From contig OX387604.1 in assembly GCA_947568835.1 (NCBI GenBank), positions 6,165,360 to 6,229,359 on the forward strand: a stretch of 64,000 nt of DNA, read 5' to 3'. Source of the DNA: Protonemura montana (Eukaryota; Arthropoda; Insecta; Plecoptera; Nemouridae). The notes beneath the pieces were generated by a model that saw only the letters and a program-made list of their open reading frames with translations, was not told where the DNA came from and made no database searches. A program made the translations under genes and the position numbers. Of this stretch, positions 11,776 to 23,880 are shown in pieces; the first letter of the stretch is position 1, and each line of letters begins with the position of its first letter.

Positions 11776-12990
11776 TTCCTGATCAACGGATTAAGGTCTC
11801 AAGGTCATGTTCTTTCGGAATCTTACGATAATGTTTGATAATGAAGGTAAATAATAGCTAAGCGCGTTGAGAATCAATTGGAATCAAGAAAATGATTATA
11901 CGGTCGGTAACTCATCCAATCTTAACAGAGAAACGAAAAAATGCAATTGTTCAAAAGATGGAATAACGGTACTAAAAGTCCACTTTCACAAAGTCATCCC
12001 CAGATCACCGTTCTTTAATAATGGACTTGTGAAGAACAAAAACGATGCATTTTTGTGAAATTTAAATGGATTCCATTAACCTCTATCGGTCTTTGGCGGC
12101 ATCCGATGACACCAACCACAATGTTAGGGGCTTAGCTCTTAAACTGTTTTGTGTATACTCAGCCAATAAATTGGAATTCGTTCTAATGAAAAGTTATTAG
12201 CTTCCGCTTCCATAATTTTAATCTAACGAAAGCTGGTTCCCAGCAATTTTCATTAAACGTAGAAAAGCCTTTTTCCCGTTCTGGTTACAAGTAGTATTCT
12301 GGAGCAGATTGTTTGTGTCTGCGAACTCTGTGGGTTTTATTGTTCTTGTTTGTGCTCTCTGAAATGACAGAAGACCGTTTCACCCCTTCAACTTGTATTA
12401 TCAGGAACATACATCTGAATAGAAAATTACAAGTCTTTGACAGTTATTTCGTAAAAATGAAAAAAAAACAAAAAAAAACACCTGTCTTTTTAGAGATTTC
12501 CGAAAGGCACTAGCAGTGGTTTCCCATTTAGCTTCGGTCACAGTTAAATTTACAAGATTTTTTGGAATTTTCCTTTCCAAATTTTTTTTTTCTTTTGTGT
12601 ATAAATTTAAGTGAAATCATCCAACCACATTTTGAAAATTGTTTAAATTTGATCGAGTCCCAAGACTTTAAAGTTAATAATTTAAAATCTGTCCATATCT
12701 AGTCACCCAGACTCTTTTGTGTGTAGCTTTACGTAAATTGTAAAGTAAGATGTAATGTAAGAAATGTGTGTTTTTGTTTCGTGCCACACCGGATGTGGAG
12801 AAGTTCTAACTGGCATCAACTTTGCGAAAAACTTCAAAAAACCAAACAGTTAGCTATTGGGTGACTGAACATCTAACTTACTAGATATATTGATTGAGAT
12901 TAAGCTAATAAGCTTAATTGTTAATGTGTTTCAGAGTTGAGCATGTACGTAATCGAGTTATGCAACAATGAACAAATGTACACGGTGGGT
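11776..12990. other. Gene-free AT-rich DNA
   Basis: No recognised feature. A-rich stretch near 12460-12480. Confidence 0.5.
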
Positions 12991-13043
12991 GCGGATGGTG
13001 AGGGGGCGGGGGGCGGGGGGCGGGGGGGGTTGGGTAGGCGGGG
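12991..13043 (+). repeat. G-rich tract with quadruplex potential
   Basis: Several runs of five to eight G separated by single C bases (13002-13030) satisfy the usual four-run G-quadruplex pattern. The ORF through it is glycine-rich and low-complexity. Confidence 0.7.
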
Positions 13044-13571
13044 TGCGAAGCGGAGTGGTGGACCAGACATCTTGTCAACAACCATTTACAAAATAGAACT
13101 TGCCGTAAATCAGGTTAGTGTTGAAAACTTGAGCCCGCTACATTATCATATTTCGTCCGTGTTGCGACATTTAATCCATTAGAACTGCTGAACAATTAAC
13201 AAACTTTAACCACACTTCCAAGTTTTCATAAAATTTCATTAAAATTATAATAACTTCGGAAATAGGAAGGTTGACTAACTTGCTAGTCCCTCACTGAGTC
13301 GCTCTCACGTTCTAAACAAGGCAATCGTTTGCCGAGCCGCGAAGCCGCATTGAACCAAAATTCAACTTTCTTCATTCATGAAGCAGTACGCAAATAAGCT
13401 TGCCCTTTCGTTCCAAGATTGTCTTTCTCGCCCACCGACCCATTATGACACCAAATTCATCTGGTCCACTTTTGGATTGAGTCCTTTTCCAGGTTTTAAT
13501 TTCGGGATCTTCCCCCTTTAACTTAGTTGAAATTCTGCGAGTCCTCTGGTTTGAGGCTGCCCTCTCAATCT
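13044..13571. other. Gene-free DNA
   Basis: Nothing recognised. Confidence 0.5.
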
Positions 13572-13590
13572 CCCCCCCCCCCCCCCCCCC
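13572..13590 (-). repeat. Poly(C) tract, 19 bp
   Basis: Uninterrupted C run (G run on the - strand). Confidence 0.95.
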
Positions 13591-14420
13591 TAAGCTTGCT
13601 CCCTACGCCCTCGCCTACTTCTTGTATCTTAATATTCCAGAGCCACGCTACGGCCCCTAGCAGCCCAATAATAGCAGCCAATTTTCCCATGTGACCAATT
13701 CTACTCAGTGCCCATAGCACACGGGACGCACTAAATGATGAACTATCGCTTAATTTCAAATGAAGCCAGTTTTAGAAAAATTATCCACGATGAGGATTTT
13801 TGATTATATTTTAAATCGCTTGTAGCCGATGCAGCTTTATTTTCTTAGTATTATGTATTGTTGAAAAGATGGAGGTGCCTTGTTTGATATAAAGTAAGTA
13901 GTTTTCAGTGATATTTTGTAGTAAGTAAATGGAATTGGTAAACTGCAAGAATAGGAAATAACAACGCGTAATCGAAGAGATATATTCATAGCAGCATCAT
14001 AAATTGGCTTGGCCTTCAGAACTTTATTAATAGCAGTTGAAAGAAACAACCCAGTGCATAAGGAACTATAAGAAAGCATAATCGAGTGCAGACAGGTTGA
14101 AAATATATACGAGAAATATTACACATTCAGTGATAAGACAGAGGAGAGCAGCGCGTGGAAAAATGTAAAGAACTATGAAGATCTACTGCTCCAGACAATC
14201 GCCGTTGCAGGAGGTAGCGGTGAGGAGTTTAGGGAAGGGGGCAAGCTGTGACCCCCAACCTGTGTACCTGGCAAATGATGCCTGCACACGAAGCCGCGCA
14301 CATATTTATGAGCTCTCTACCACGTTCACGTCACCAGCCTAAAGTAGAAACGAATCGCCGACTTTCCACAGACAACCACGAGGACAAATCCGCCGAACGT
14401 AGGTATAGGTACACAGAAAA

Positions 14421-14453
14421 GTTGGCAATTTGTTGGCAATTTGTTGGCAATTT
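14421..14453. repeat. 3 x 11-bp tandem repeat
   Basis: Three perfect copies of GTTGGCAATTT, followed by a diverged fourth. Confidence 0.92.
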
Positions 14454-16839
14454 GCTGGAAAAATGACTAGCAATATTGTATCGATATATATATGTATAAC
14501 CTTTAGGTACATATAAAAGTGAATGCTATACGGGAAAATGATTGACGATAGGTCAAGCAAAAGCATAGAATATCAATCTATTCGTTTCTAAATAGTAGAA
14601 ACCAGTAATTTTCCCCACCTGAAATTGACTAATTGGCAATTGCGTATTGAATACTTATGTCATGTGCTGCATGCAATTGAAATAGAATCAATAAAAACGA
14701 CATAGCTACTCTATTTATCTCAGTCAATCAGGCTTTATGGATGACTGATTGGAGAATGGAATTGGGGTATATTAGTGCTAATCTCGAACACGACCACTGT
14801 AGCCATCTAAACCATGCAATCTATATTTTATTGCCGTTAATCATTTATCGAAATCATTCTGGGCGCGCTCCAATTCGAACCTACCTGCAAAATTGTAATT
14901 ACGAAATTTGTCGAAAACGTTGTGATCAAATTCACCATTCGGCAAGTTTTAATACAAATCGCAACTAGCCCTATTGTGATAGCCGGCCGTATTGGCAGTC
15001 GTAAAACGGGCTCAAGTTGATTTCATCCTTGTTTTGTAGTGGGGCACATGAATGGTCCCCAGATACGTTTTCTCGTACCCTCACTAGGACGCTCTTTAGG
15101 GGAACAATGAAAAATTTATCCCGGTCTGAGCCAATGGTTGTGCGTTGAAAGACTTTATCTCGTTGGGATTTCCAACGAAGCATGCTCCGGAAATAAATAA
15201 AATATAAAAACCTACAACAGCGGGCCAGGGACGCGGCGCGACGAAGGGTAAAAAGAAACGAAAAGGGATTTGTGGAAAGGAGAAGGCATTCCTTTTTTAA
15301 AGAACTGATTCGTTTCACACCCGTAGTCTTATTCTGTTTCAAATTGCAATTCTTGTTCATCTAAGGCCGCTAAATCTCCTTCTAACTACAAAATGGTTTG
15401 TCTGCCTCTAGACGGAAGGAAACCTACGGATTATCAGCGAAACAAGTGAGGAAAGCGAGAAAGATCGGAAGTTAGTCTCCCAATAGTCATGTTTGCGTGG
15501 GACACTGAAGGCAGTTAGGAACAGCCAATTGCAGTTGCGATTACATCCGTACCTACGAGTTTTCCAAAAGAATCTATGGGCACTAGGGGACGGAACGCAC
15601 TTTTTAATTACTGCCACTCATTTGGAAATTGTTTGCGTTAAAAAAAGCGCCACAGAAAAGTTTGTGTGTTTTGGGTTTTTTGGATTGTATGACTTTCCTC
15701 GTCAGATGTGCCCTGTATTCTTTTTCAATTGCATTGTTGGCAAAAGTCCCTTTGACACAGATAAATTGCAATTATATTTTTTTGTATGCATGATTTATTT
15801 TTATTTTCTAGGGCTTAGAGGTGTAAGAATACTTCACAATACAAATCGTGACTTGTAAGAAACACTTTATATTGATAAGCAAACAAAAACTTATCGAACA
15901 ATTTGTTATGAAAATAATTGGAAACTTGCGGTTTGTTTCAGTTTTTCAAGTAAAATATGTTTTCATATTGACTTATATAGCAACGCTTTCGAAAAAAGCA
16001 ATCCATACGTTTCTGGTATTGACAGAAATAGGAACGAAAAAATTTTTGTTTTCTCTCGTTTTCTAGATTAAAAGAAAGGTCTACTTTCTCTAAATGAGAG
16101 CGTGGTTTTGTATGAAAAAGCAGTAAGGGCTCTGACATAAGAACACTTTTAAGACAGAGGCTGGGGAAGGGGCGAGGGTTTTTGGAGAAAGCCTTTTTAA
16201 TAATGGACGGGAAAACTCTTGACGGTCGCTAGATGGGATATATACAGGAGCGACCTCGGAGACCAATATTTCCTACTTTCAACCCTTAAGTATGAAAGAA
16301 ATAAGAACATCGCAAGTCAAAACCACACGCAGGTCTCTTCCTGTTTTGCATTGTCCACCAGCGATTTTGCTTGTTTCATTTCCGTGCCCCTTATATCGTG
16401 GCTCAGTCACGATTACCCATATCAGTCTTATAATCCTTATCACACGTAACGAACCTTTTGACGATTTTGAATCAAAAATCATTGGTCCTTATTCTTCGGA
16501 AAATACGCCCATTCAGGTGTTGTAGAAAAATTCGTTTACAAAATATGAATTGGCCTATTTTTCTATTTCCACTCAATGACTCCGTCCTCGAAGTACATGA
16601 AATCTCCCAATATATTACTCTTTCCCAATCCAGTAACAATTAAATTAGGATTAATGGAACATTAAAATTAATATATAATAAAACTTATAAATTCTGAACC
16701 AATATTTGAAATCCATACTTTTCGTATCTACTCAGCATACACAACCATACTTTATGTTTTAAGTAAAAACATTTGAGACAATAGCAGCAAATTAAAATAA
16801 TGACATAACACTCGACAAAACTACAATTATCTTAAATAC
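14454..16839. other. Gene-free AT-rich DNA
   Basis: The longest ORFs, 129 codons on the - strand (15360-14971) and 121 codons on the + strand (15493-15858), have no domain motifs and look like open frames in AT-rich sequence. Confidence 0.5.
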
Positions 16840-16873
16840 TTGCTCACAAGTATATATATATACTTGTGAGCAA
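16840..16873. repeat. Perfect 34-bp palindrome
   Basis: The half-site TTGCTCACAAGTATATA is followed directly by its exact reverse complement, with no spacer. It could extrude as a cruciform or fold in RNA. Function unknown. Confidence 0.95.
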
Positions 16874-16949
16874 AGTGTAATAAATATATATTACATATAC
16901 AGCTATAACTTTGCGGTGGCAACTAGCTGACTATTCTTTCCCTCGTGGT

Positions 16950-17300
16950 TTTGTGCGCTACTTTTACACGGATAGACCAATGTCCACGTGGTCCAATGTA
17001 TGCTGGAACTTTACAGGATATGACTCCACAGATACCAAAGACCCGTCTTCGGTATGCCAATCTATAATGCTGTCGACCAACAGGAAATGATCTAATTCAT
17101 AGATACGAAAGCCATGTCTTCTGTAGACCAATATATGCTGTTGCGATACAGGATCTTATCTTACAGAGAACCGAGACCTGTCTTCTGTTGTCTAAATTTT
17201 GCTGTCAACCAAAACAGGATTTGATCTCACACAGACCAAAGCCCTGTCTTCTACGGTCCAATCTTTACAGTCATGCTACAGGATCTTATCTTATTACCAT
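16950..17300. repeat. About 66-bp tandem repeat, 5 diverged copies
   Basis: The anchor ACAGGA(T/A) recurs at 17013, 17080, 17148, 17214 and 17278. Each is followed by ACAGATACCAAAGCCCTG-like, CTTCTGTGGTCCAATCT-like and GCTGTCGACC-like blocks. Spacing of 64-68 bp and shared block order show old tandem duplication. No continuous ORF. Confidence 0.82.
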
Positions 17301-18589
17301 TTCCGATTGCCGAAGGGGTGCGTTATGGCAGTTGTGATCGATTTTCACTAGCTCTTTTTCCTTAATTTTTGCCAAGACTCGGCATCCAGCAACAAGAAGT
17401 GTGTTTTCCAAGGACAGCATTGCCGCAGCCAAGGCCAGTAAGCAGCGCAGCGCATCCCAACGCTGTGCGAGGAGTATATTGGAACAAAGTAGCGCAGTTG
17501 ATAAAACATGGAGTCGTATACTCGAAGAAAATTATGATCTCATGCAGATAATGTATCTTAGCAGTGTTTAAACTTCTACGTTACAGAGATTTAGGAAATT
17601 TTGAGAGTTTTGAGTAAGTCCAACCATTTCCCAAAGTAACAAGAAGCAAAGTTGAAAGTACTTTGATGCTGCTTCCGATTATCTTTAACAAAACTTAATG
17701 AAACGGGTTCGACTAGGGTACCTGGCAAAGATTGCTTCACAAGGATCAACAATTTATTACTCATTAGTGGGGAGGAAATTTTAGTTTGGGAAAAGTTTCA
17801 TCGAAATTGTTATCTTTGATGAATCAGATGTGATGAGCATATGAACAACGCTTGTTGTGCATTCTAATGGCCTTGGTTTGTGAATTGCGAGAATAAAGAA
17901 GTCGGCAAAGTATTTCAAGCTCGCGGTTCATATCGATTAAGAATATGACTGATTACAAAACCAATAAAAAAAAAGTTATGAAAACAGCCAAATAATTGAC
18001 AAGCCTTCAAACGCCGGAATAGACTTTGGCGAAATAATACAAGAGAGATGACAAAAGAATTTTGAGTGAAGCATCCATGCCATTGGTGAGAGAGAGGGAT
18101 TGATGAATGAAAATTGCAGATGTGGTGGCAAAGAATGTGTAGAGGCGTCAGAGAAAAGAAATCATCGGGATTATTCTCCATTGTGTGTGCCGTCGATGAA
18201 ACGTCCGAGCCAGACCACATCGGGCACGGGGTGGAGGCCGCTGCTTTCTTGAACAAACCTCGCCAATTCCGACGTGAAAAGCCACTAAACAAATAATAAG
18301 CTGGAGAGTATTGAAAACTTCAGCCTCTACGGATTATTGATCAGATTCTGTTAGGTCCACCAATATGGCCGAACTTTGATGACGTCATATTAGTTATGTC
18401 AACAATAACACATAATACAGTGTCCGGTCACTCGCTCCTAATCCGAGCATGCAGTTGAAACCCAGTGTATGTCTCTAGAAGGACATGTCAGCCCAACGCA
18501 ACGTATACACCATGACATTTCCTAGCAAAGATAAGAAATATTTGGACACTTTTTTATTTATATTTGATTTCTTATGACACAAGTCATCA
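17301..18589. other. Gene-free DNA
   Basis: Contains overlapping ORFs on both strands at 17915-18296 (125 codons - strand, 60 codons + strand). Neither shows a domain that I recognise, though an old transposon fragment there cannot be excluded. Confidence 0.4.
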
Positions 18590-18735
18590 GGCTCTCTTCT
18601 ACACTTACAGACAGTTCATAAAATGGAAGTATCTACTATAAAATTCTCGTGAACACATTGACCCCGAGAAGCATTCCTCCAATTTCTTCAAATCATCTCC
18701 AGATACGTCTATGAGGAGAAATCGGCATCATACCA

Positions 18736-18775
18736 TAGATGCACAACTGCGCGTATCCCAACGCACAGAATTCTG
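18736..18775. repeat. Short dispersed repeat (copy A)
   Basis: TAGATGCACAACTGCGCGT resembles TAGATGCATAACTGTGCGT at 28294-28312, and both are followed by AACGC- or AGCGC-type sequence. Likely two fragments of one dispersed family. Confidence 0.4.
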
Positions 18776-19938
18776 TCTTCGTTAAGTAGCATCTCAACTT
18801 GCTAATAAGGAAATCTATTTCACATGTATCGCAGTCTCGCAGACATGAAATTGGTGGTGTGACTGTTGGAAAGTACAGAAGACAAGCGGCACCCAGAGGA
18901 GCACTTCTCGTCTTGCAAATGTTTCTTATCTGAGATCGTTATCGCGAGTGGTGCACCGACCTTGCTGAGAAAACAAGATGGTGCTTGGTGCCGGTTAGCG
19001 AAGCCGATCACTCACTGCTGCAGGCTAAGTGTAGGAGGCATGGAAGAGAGAGCGCAAGTTCGGCTAGGCGCGCTCTGCAAGTTCGCACTTCGTTTTATGA
19101 GAACTGCCGCTTTGCTTGCACATAAAAATCTTGCTGGAGGATGCCGGGCAGTTCTTTCCTTGGCCCATCAACGATATTGACACTCTCAAGTGGCTGCATA
19201 TAACCCGTTTGGCTTTGATTTGTTTTTTATCAAATTGCTGTTCCTGTGTGTAAAAATGAAAGTGAGAATTCTAAATTTTCTTTGATTCAGATTTATAAGC
19301 ACGCTTCTTGACGCGTTTTAACGACTCAAGGAAGATTTCAGTTTGGGAAATATTTTTGTTACGCTTATAGAATGGAGTGGCTGAATAGAAACACCTGCCC
19401 CTAAAATACCGATTTGCAAGAAAAATGAAACATGTCAAATTAATCGCCGTGAGTGCCAGCAAATTTTCACAGTCGATTGGTATGTTTTCTTTTCAAAACA
19501 CTCTAAACACTTGAAAGAATGTTCCTTTGAAACGGCTAACGAGCGCAGCGTCTTATTCTTCAGGTCATAGAAAAAGACACGTGTCCTATCGAAATGGCGA
19601 ACAATGAGATTCAGCAAATGAGAAAATCGCACACCAGCTGTCATTTAGAAATTTATTTAGCACGGTTTTATAAGAAAATTTTTCATTAGACGGCGAATGG
19701 GGGAGAATCTTCAAATTGCTGCAATTCGTCTTAATTAAAATTTCCTCTTTATTCGTTGTAAGATCAAGATGAATGTAGGCAAGGCAAAAGATTCTTGCGA
19801 AATGCGGTAGAAAGTTAGTCATAGGGTAATAATTCAGCGTGCAATAATATATGTATAATATGGGAATGGAATGTACCGGTAGCCCTATCAGGATTTACTA
19901 TTATCTTGAAGGAGAGAACCCAACCATCTGTCATCATT
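18776..19938. other. Gene-free DNA
   Basis: No recognised gene or repeat. A 104-codon + strand ORF at 18866-19180 has no identifiable motif. Confidence 0.45.
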
Positions 19939-19973
19939 CTCTCTCTCTCTCTCTCTCTCGTTCTCTCTCTCTC
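19939..19973. repeat. (CT)n microsatellite
   Basis: CT dinucleotide run interrupted once by GT. Confidence 0.93.
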
Positions 19974-20113
19974 ATGGACATAATATTAGACGGCTTGCAG
20001 CATCCTGTCTCACTTCCCATCTCCAGCTTGTCCTGTTCTTGTGGTGGTCGACGGACGGATTGTCGTGGTAACAGGGAAGCAATGCTCGATATGTTATTCT
20101 GGATTACACTGAA

Positions 20114-20320
20114 TCGGTGGAACCGTTGTGGCTGGTGGGACCCGTGGGGCTAGTGGGACTGAGATAGTCGGTGGGTCCGATGCTAGTAGGGCCGATGGGG
20201 CCGGTGGTGCAGGTGGTGCAGGTGGTGCCGGTGGGGCTGATAGGGCCGGTGGGACCGGTGGGCTGAGAAGGCTGGTGGGGCTGAAAGGGCAGTTAGGGCT
20301 GACAGAAGTGGGCTGACAGT
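20114..20320 (+). repeat. 9-bp G-rich minisatellite
   Basis: Units close to GGGGCCGGT and GGTGGTGCA repeat with a mostly 9-bp period, which keeps frames open on both strands: Gly-rich on +, Pro/Ala-rich on -. The core at 20190-20260 is most regular. The open frames follow from the period and do not show that it is a collagen-like gene. Confidence 0.8.
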
Positions 20321-22880
20321 GGGGCTCCACGATACAGACGTCGATGACAGAACGTGATGGTCAAACTTTCATACCAAAAAACCCAGACAAAAACCGCAAT
20401 TATTTCCACTGTCATTTTCACGTCTCAGTTTTAGTTCGCGAGGAGAAGCAACTAGTAAAATGGTTTGCAAATGTCACAATCCTGGTTTTTAGTAAATTCA
20501 GTCAATGGGTGGAAGCAGCGTGAGCTGCACTAGGAGACAAATACTCATTTTTGCGATTTAACGAAATTTAAAAACCGCTCTGAAACATAGATGCAATTTA
20601 CTCCGTGTTCCTTTTAAAGAGAAACTCAAGTTTTCGCGCAAGAAGCAAAGTTAAATTACGATGTGTTTAGTAGAGATGTCAGTAACCGTTAAAGTGTGTG
20701 ATGCGAAGAGAGAAATATTTGAATCTTTTGAATGATGACTGATGGCATACAGCTTTTGATAGTATCTCCTTGAAAATTCGTCACATTCCGAAATCATTCT
20801 GGAAACGGTTACTTCTAAGCCACCCTTGCTTAACAAATCCCTACCGCGCCCTGTCTTCTGTAAGATCCAAACTGTTCCTGCTGTCTTTATTCAATTTACA
20901 TGGAAATGTAGGGAAATACGAGACTACAATCTCTCCGTGTTGTATCAACCATTATGAAAACATCATACAGAATGTACGATCTGTGTAGGCGGGAAAGGTA
21001 CTGTATGTTTGGCTTAAACTCTTCGATTTTTAAGTTCTTATTACAGAGTTGTGAAAGCAGGAAGACGGTGGACACATACAATTAGGCAACGGTAAACAGC
21101 CTTGAAATCTCCCAATTAGGGCAGATCTCACCAACATCGAGCTAAAATCGATTGAAACTCTGTTTAAATTACACAAGTATTCGTAAAAACAAGGAAATTT
21201 AAATTTAAATGTGGTACTTATTTAAGAAGGCACTGATCTCTCACTCCAAACAAAACTACTTTTGTAGCTGTCAATATTTTTCCTTCATGCTAATCTCTGT
21301 TTAAAATTTGAACCTAGATCAATGGAAGTTACATTTTAAAACCACTTTTCGAGATTAAAGAAAATAGTCCCAGACAAAACTGTAGCTTTTTTTTATAATA
21401 CGAAACAATCCCCCAAGGTTTAAACTCCGTGCTAAATATTATATATATTTTTTTTTACGTGTGTTGCCTAAATTAACTTGCTTGACGCTTTCTAAATGGC
21501 ATTGCTTTAGAGAATATGAAATCTTGAGCCTAAATCGAGTTTCAACCAAGTTTCGCCCAATATTAGTCAAATCGGCCATCAGTAAGTTGAGCGATATTGT
21601 AAATACCTGTGAGAACTTAACTCAAATTGCGTAATTTCGGTATACAATATCGTAATTCATCAATTATTGCGCAGAATAACCTGCGATTTAGTCGGTGGAA
21701 GCGAGAGGGAGGCTCTTGTGCAATCAAATTGTCGTTTGGCAGATTGTCACGGCAAATTAATGAAAACGTCGGCCATGATTGTTGTGGCCGGGTCGTGGGT
21801 AAATCAGTGGAACGTTCAGAGCGCGGTTGATACGTGCCTAGTCTAGTCGGAAATGCATTTTCATTACGGTACGCCCGTTGTCCGTTGTCCGTTGTCCGGA
21901 TCCGTGGGCCACGAAACCAGTCAACATCAAGCCACTATCAAGCCGTGATCAAGCACTGCACTTCTATACAGCATTTGTAACGCGTGTCACTGTCACAAGA
22001 GCGTTAGATCCCGAACGCTACTCACGACAGATATCAAAATGTGTCTATAGAATCAACTAAAATTGATGTCAAGCAGCTTAGAAGTTTGCAACTGTGATCG
22101 CCTCTAATGGAAAGTCCAGTTTTGTTGTCTGTGAATATCCACGTATTGTATTATATTATAAAATCATGTTCCATGTCAAGCATATATTATTTTGGGGTAA
22201 ATCACTTTGCATAAAGTGCAGTTAATGTGTTGCGCAATTAACAATATGCTTTATTAACGGCGAAGGTTTAACGAACAGTTTTGGTTTCACCAGGACAAAG
22301 CATATTGACACTTCAAGGATTAAAATTCGACTGGCCTAGAGCCGACAATTTTCATTGTCCGCTTAAAACCCTTAATGCTGTTTATAATGTTAATAAATGT
22401 GAGTTGGCACCGGCATACGCGACTTGATGTGAAATAAAATGTAATTTACGCCAACGTTGGAAAATTACACGGTTTAGCGAAGCACCATTACGCTTTGAGC
22501 AATTTGGGCGCCGTTCTCACAATGCCTAAATCTGATAATGTACGTAAGACCAACAGCATGCCACCATGCAATTTAAAATTTTGATGATAATTTTGTAGCG
22601 TTTATCGCTTTATTATCAAGCTATATCTCGCACAGTATCATAAGAAGTGATATATTACATTTGAGGATGTCGATCAAATCGAGTAAGTGCAATAACATAT
22701 TGACTAGATTTGGTGTAATACGAAGCACCCGTGATCATACATATATACCCTTTGTTTAGTCTTCTCAACAGCCCTGCCAAAGGCGCTATTAGAACGTCTC
22801 AAAGAAACGATTTTCCGTCAACGAGGTGTCAAAAAATAGGGGTATCACATTACTGGATTCCCTCGTGCGCTTAGTAAAAC
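20321..22880. other. Gene-free DNA
   Basis: Mostly AT-rich. Includes a three-copy CCGTTGT repeat at 21875-21898 inside a mild CpG-rich patch (21690-21960). No gene recognised. Confidence 0.5.
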
Positions 22881-23106
22881 ATGGTAACGGTGCAACAAGA
22901 GACGAGGGTGAAGGGGACATGGACAGGACAGTCCGGAGCAGGATGGGGCAGGACAGCAGCGCCCTCGTTGTCGAAACCGAAACGGTACCTTCGGTGTCAT
23001 GTGCATCGGGCAAGCAAGGAGGCGAGCGAGCAAGCAGTCAGAATGCCTACAAGGGGTGCTTGGGTTGGGTTCTAGTTTCTCGCATCATGGCGCCGCTAGC
23101 CGAGAT

Positions 23107-23208
23107 TGCACCCCTGCCCCCCCTTACCCCCCCCCCCCCTCCTTTGCCCCGTCCCAGGATCACCAGCTCTCTCTCTCCTCGCTCTCTCTCTCAGTATCTC
23201 TCTCGCTC
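23107..23208. repeat. Pyrimidine-rich block with 13-C run
   Basis: C-runs at 23107-23139 (13 C at 23127-23139) followed by CTCT-rich DNA to 23208. The 148-codon ORF across it starts with GTG, is low-complexity and is not credible. Confidence 0.75.
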
Positions 23209-23797
23209 TCTCCAGCGCTTACTCAGAGCGCCAGCTTCATATAAGACTGTGCCCCAAAGCCGTGTGCCCTAAATGTCAAATGTGATACGGCGCTCGCATC
23301 ACCTCTCGAAGGACGGCAATCGATTGGAAACTGGGGAACGCATTCTATACTTGAATGTAAAACTGAAATAGGTAACGAGCAGTTTATGGGTATATCTTGA
23401 ATACATGGGCTCTAACCATCGCTTGAGCGTATATAGGGTCAACTTTTCAGAGTAATTTCAGTGAAGACAGGCCAAAGAAACTGGAAAAGATTACGCCGTG
23501 GAGGCTTAACCGCATTAGTGATTCGGTTCGGTGGAATGGACAAATACTGAATAGAAGGAATGGGAGGGAAAGAATCGAATTAGATCAAATTATAATTAAA
23601 CAAATTGATGGCTTTGGCCATCTTTTGTGTCAAAAGCTGTAAAACTTTAGAACGACTATTTAATCAAGGCTTTGTTCATTTGAAAATTGAATAGCACCAT
23701 TCAGCATGGTTTTAGCAATTTGCAAGAGGAAAATGGTAGAGGTGCCAGGTTTGGCCGTGCACTGCGAGCAAATAAATAATCATGTTTGAGTACTCAC

Positions 23798-23880
23798 TCG
23801 GCTCCTCATCTTGGCCATCTCTCCTCTCGTTAGTCTTGATTTTAAGAACAAACTTACCTGTAACAGAAAGAGAAACAGAT
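23798..23880 (-). promoter_or_regulatory. Candidate recursive splice site with downstream 60-bp segment
   Basis: On the - strand a pyrimidine tract (TGTTTCTCTTTCTGTTACAG) is joined directly to GTAAGT at the 23858/23857 junction. This abutted 3' and 5' splice site is the ratchet-point consensus of recursive splicing in long insect introns. Sixty bases further on, CCGA|GTGAGT gives a second good 5' splice site, and the 60 bases between (23857-23798) are open in more than one frame. That arrangement also fits a plain internal exon of 60 bp. Either reading implies a - strand gene spanning the region, which I cannot see directly. Confidence 0.38.

Noticed and set aside
17915-18296. Overlapping ORFs on both strands as a reverse transcriptase fragment
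   Set aside because: I could not find a YxDD box or any endonuclease motif.
20128-20316. Collagen-like or Gly/Ala-rich protein
   Set aside because: A 9-bp tandem repeat keeps all frames open on both strands. No signal peptide or unique flanking sequence.
22826-23272. 148-codon ORF as a gene
   Set aside because: Starts with GTG and is dominated by proline and serine from C- and CT-rich simple sequence.
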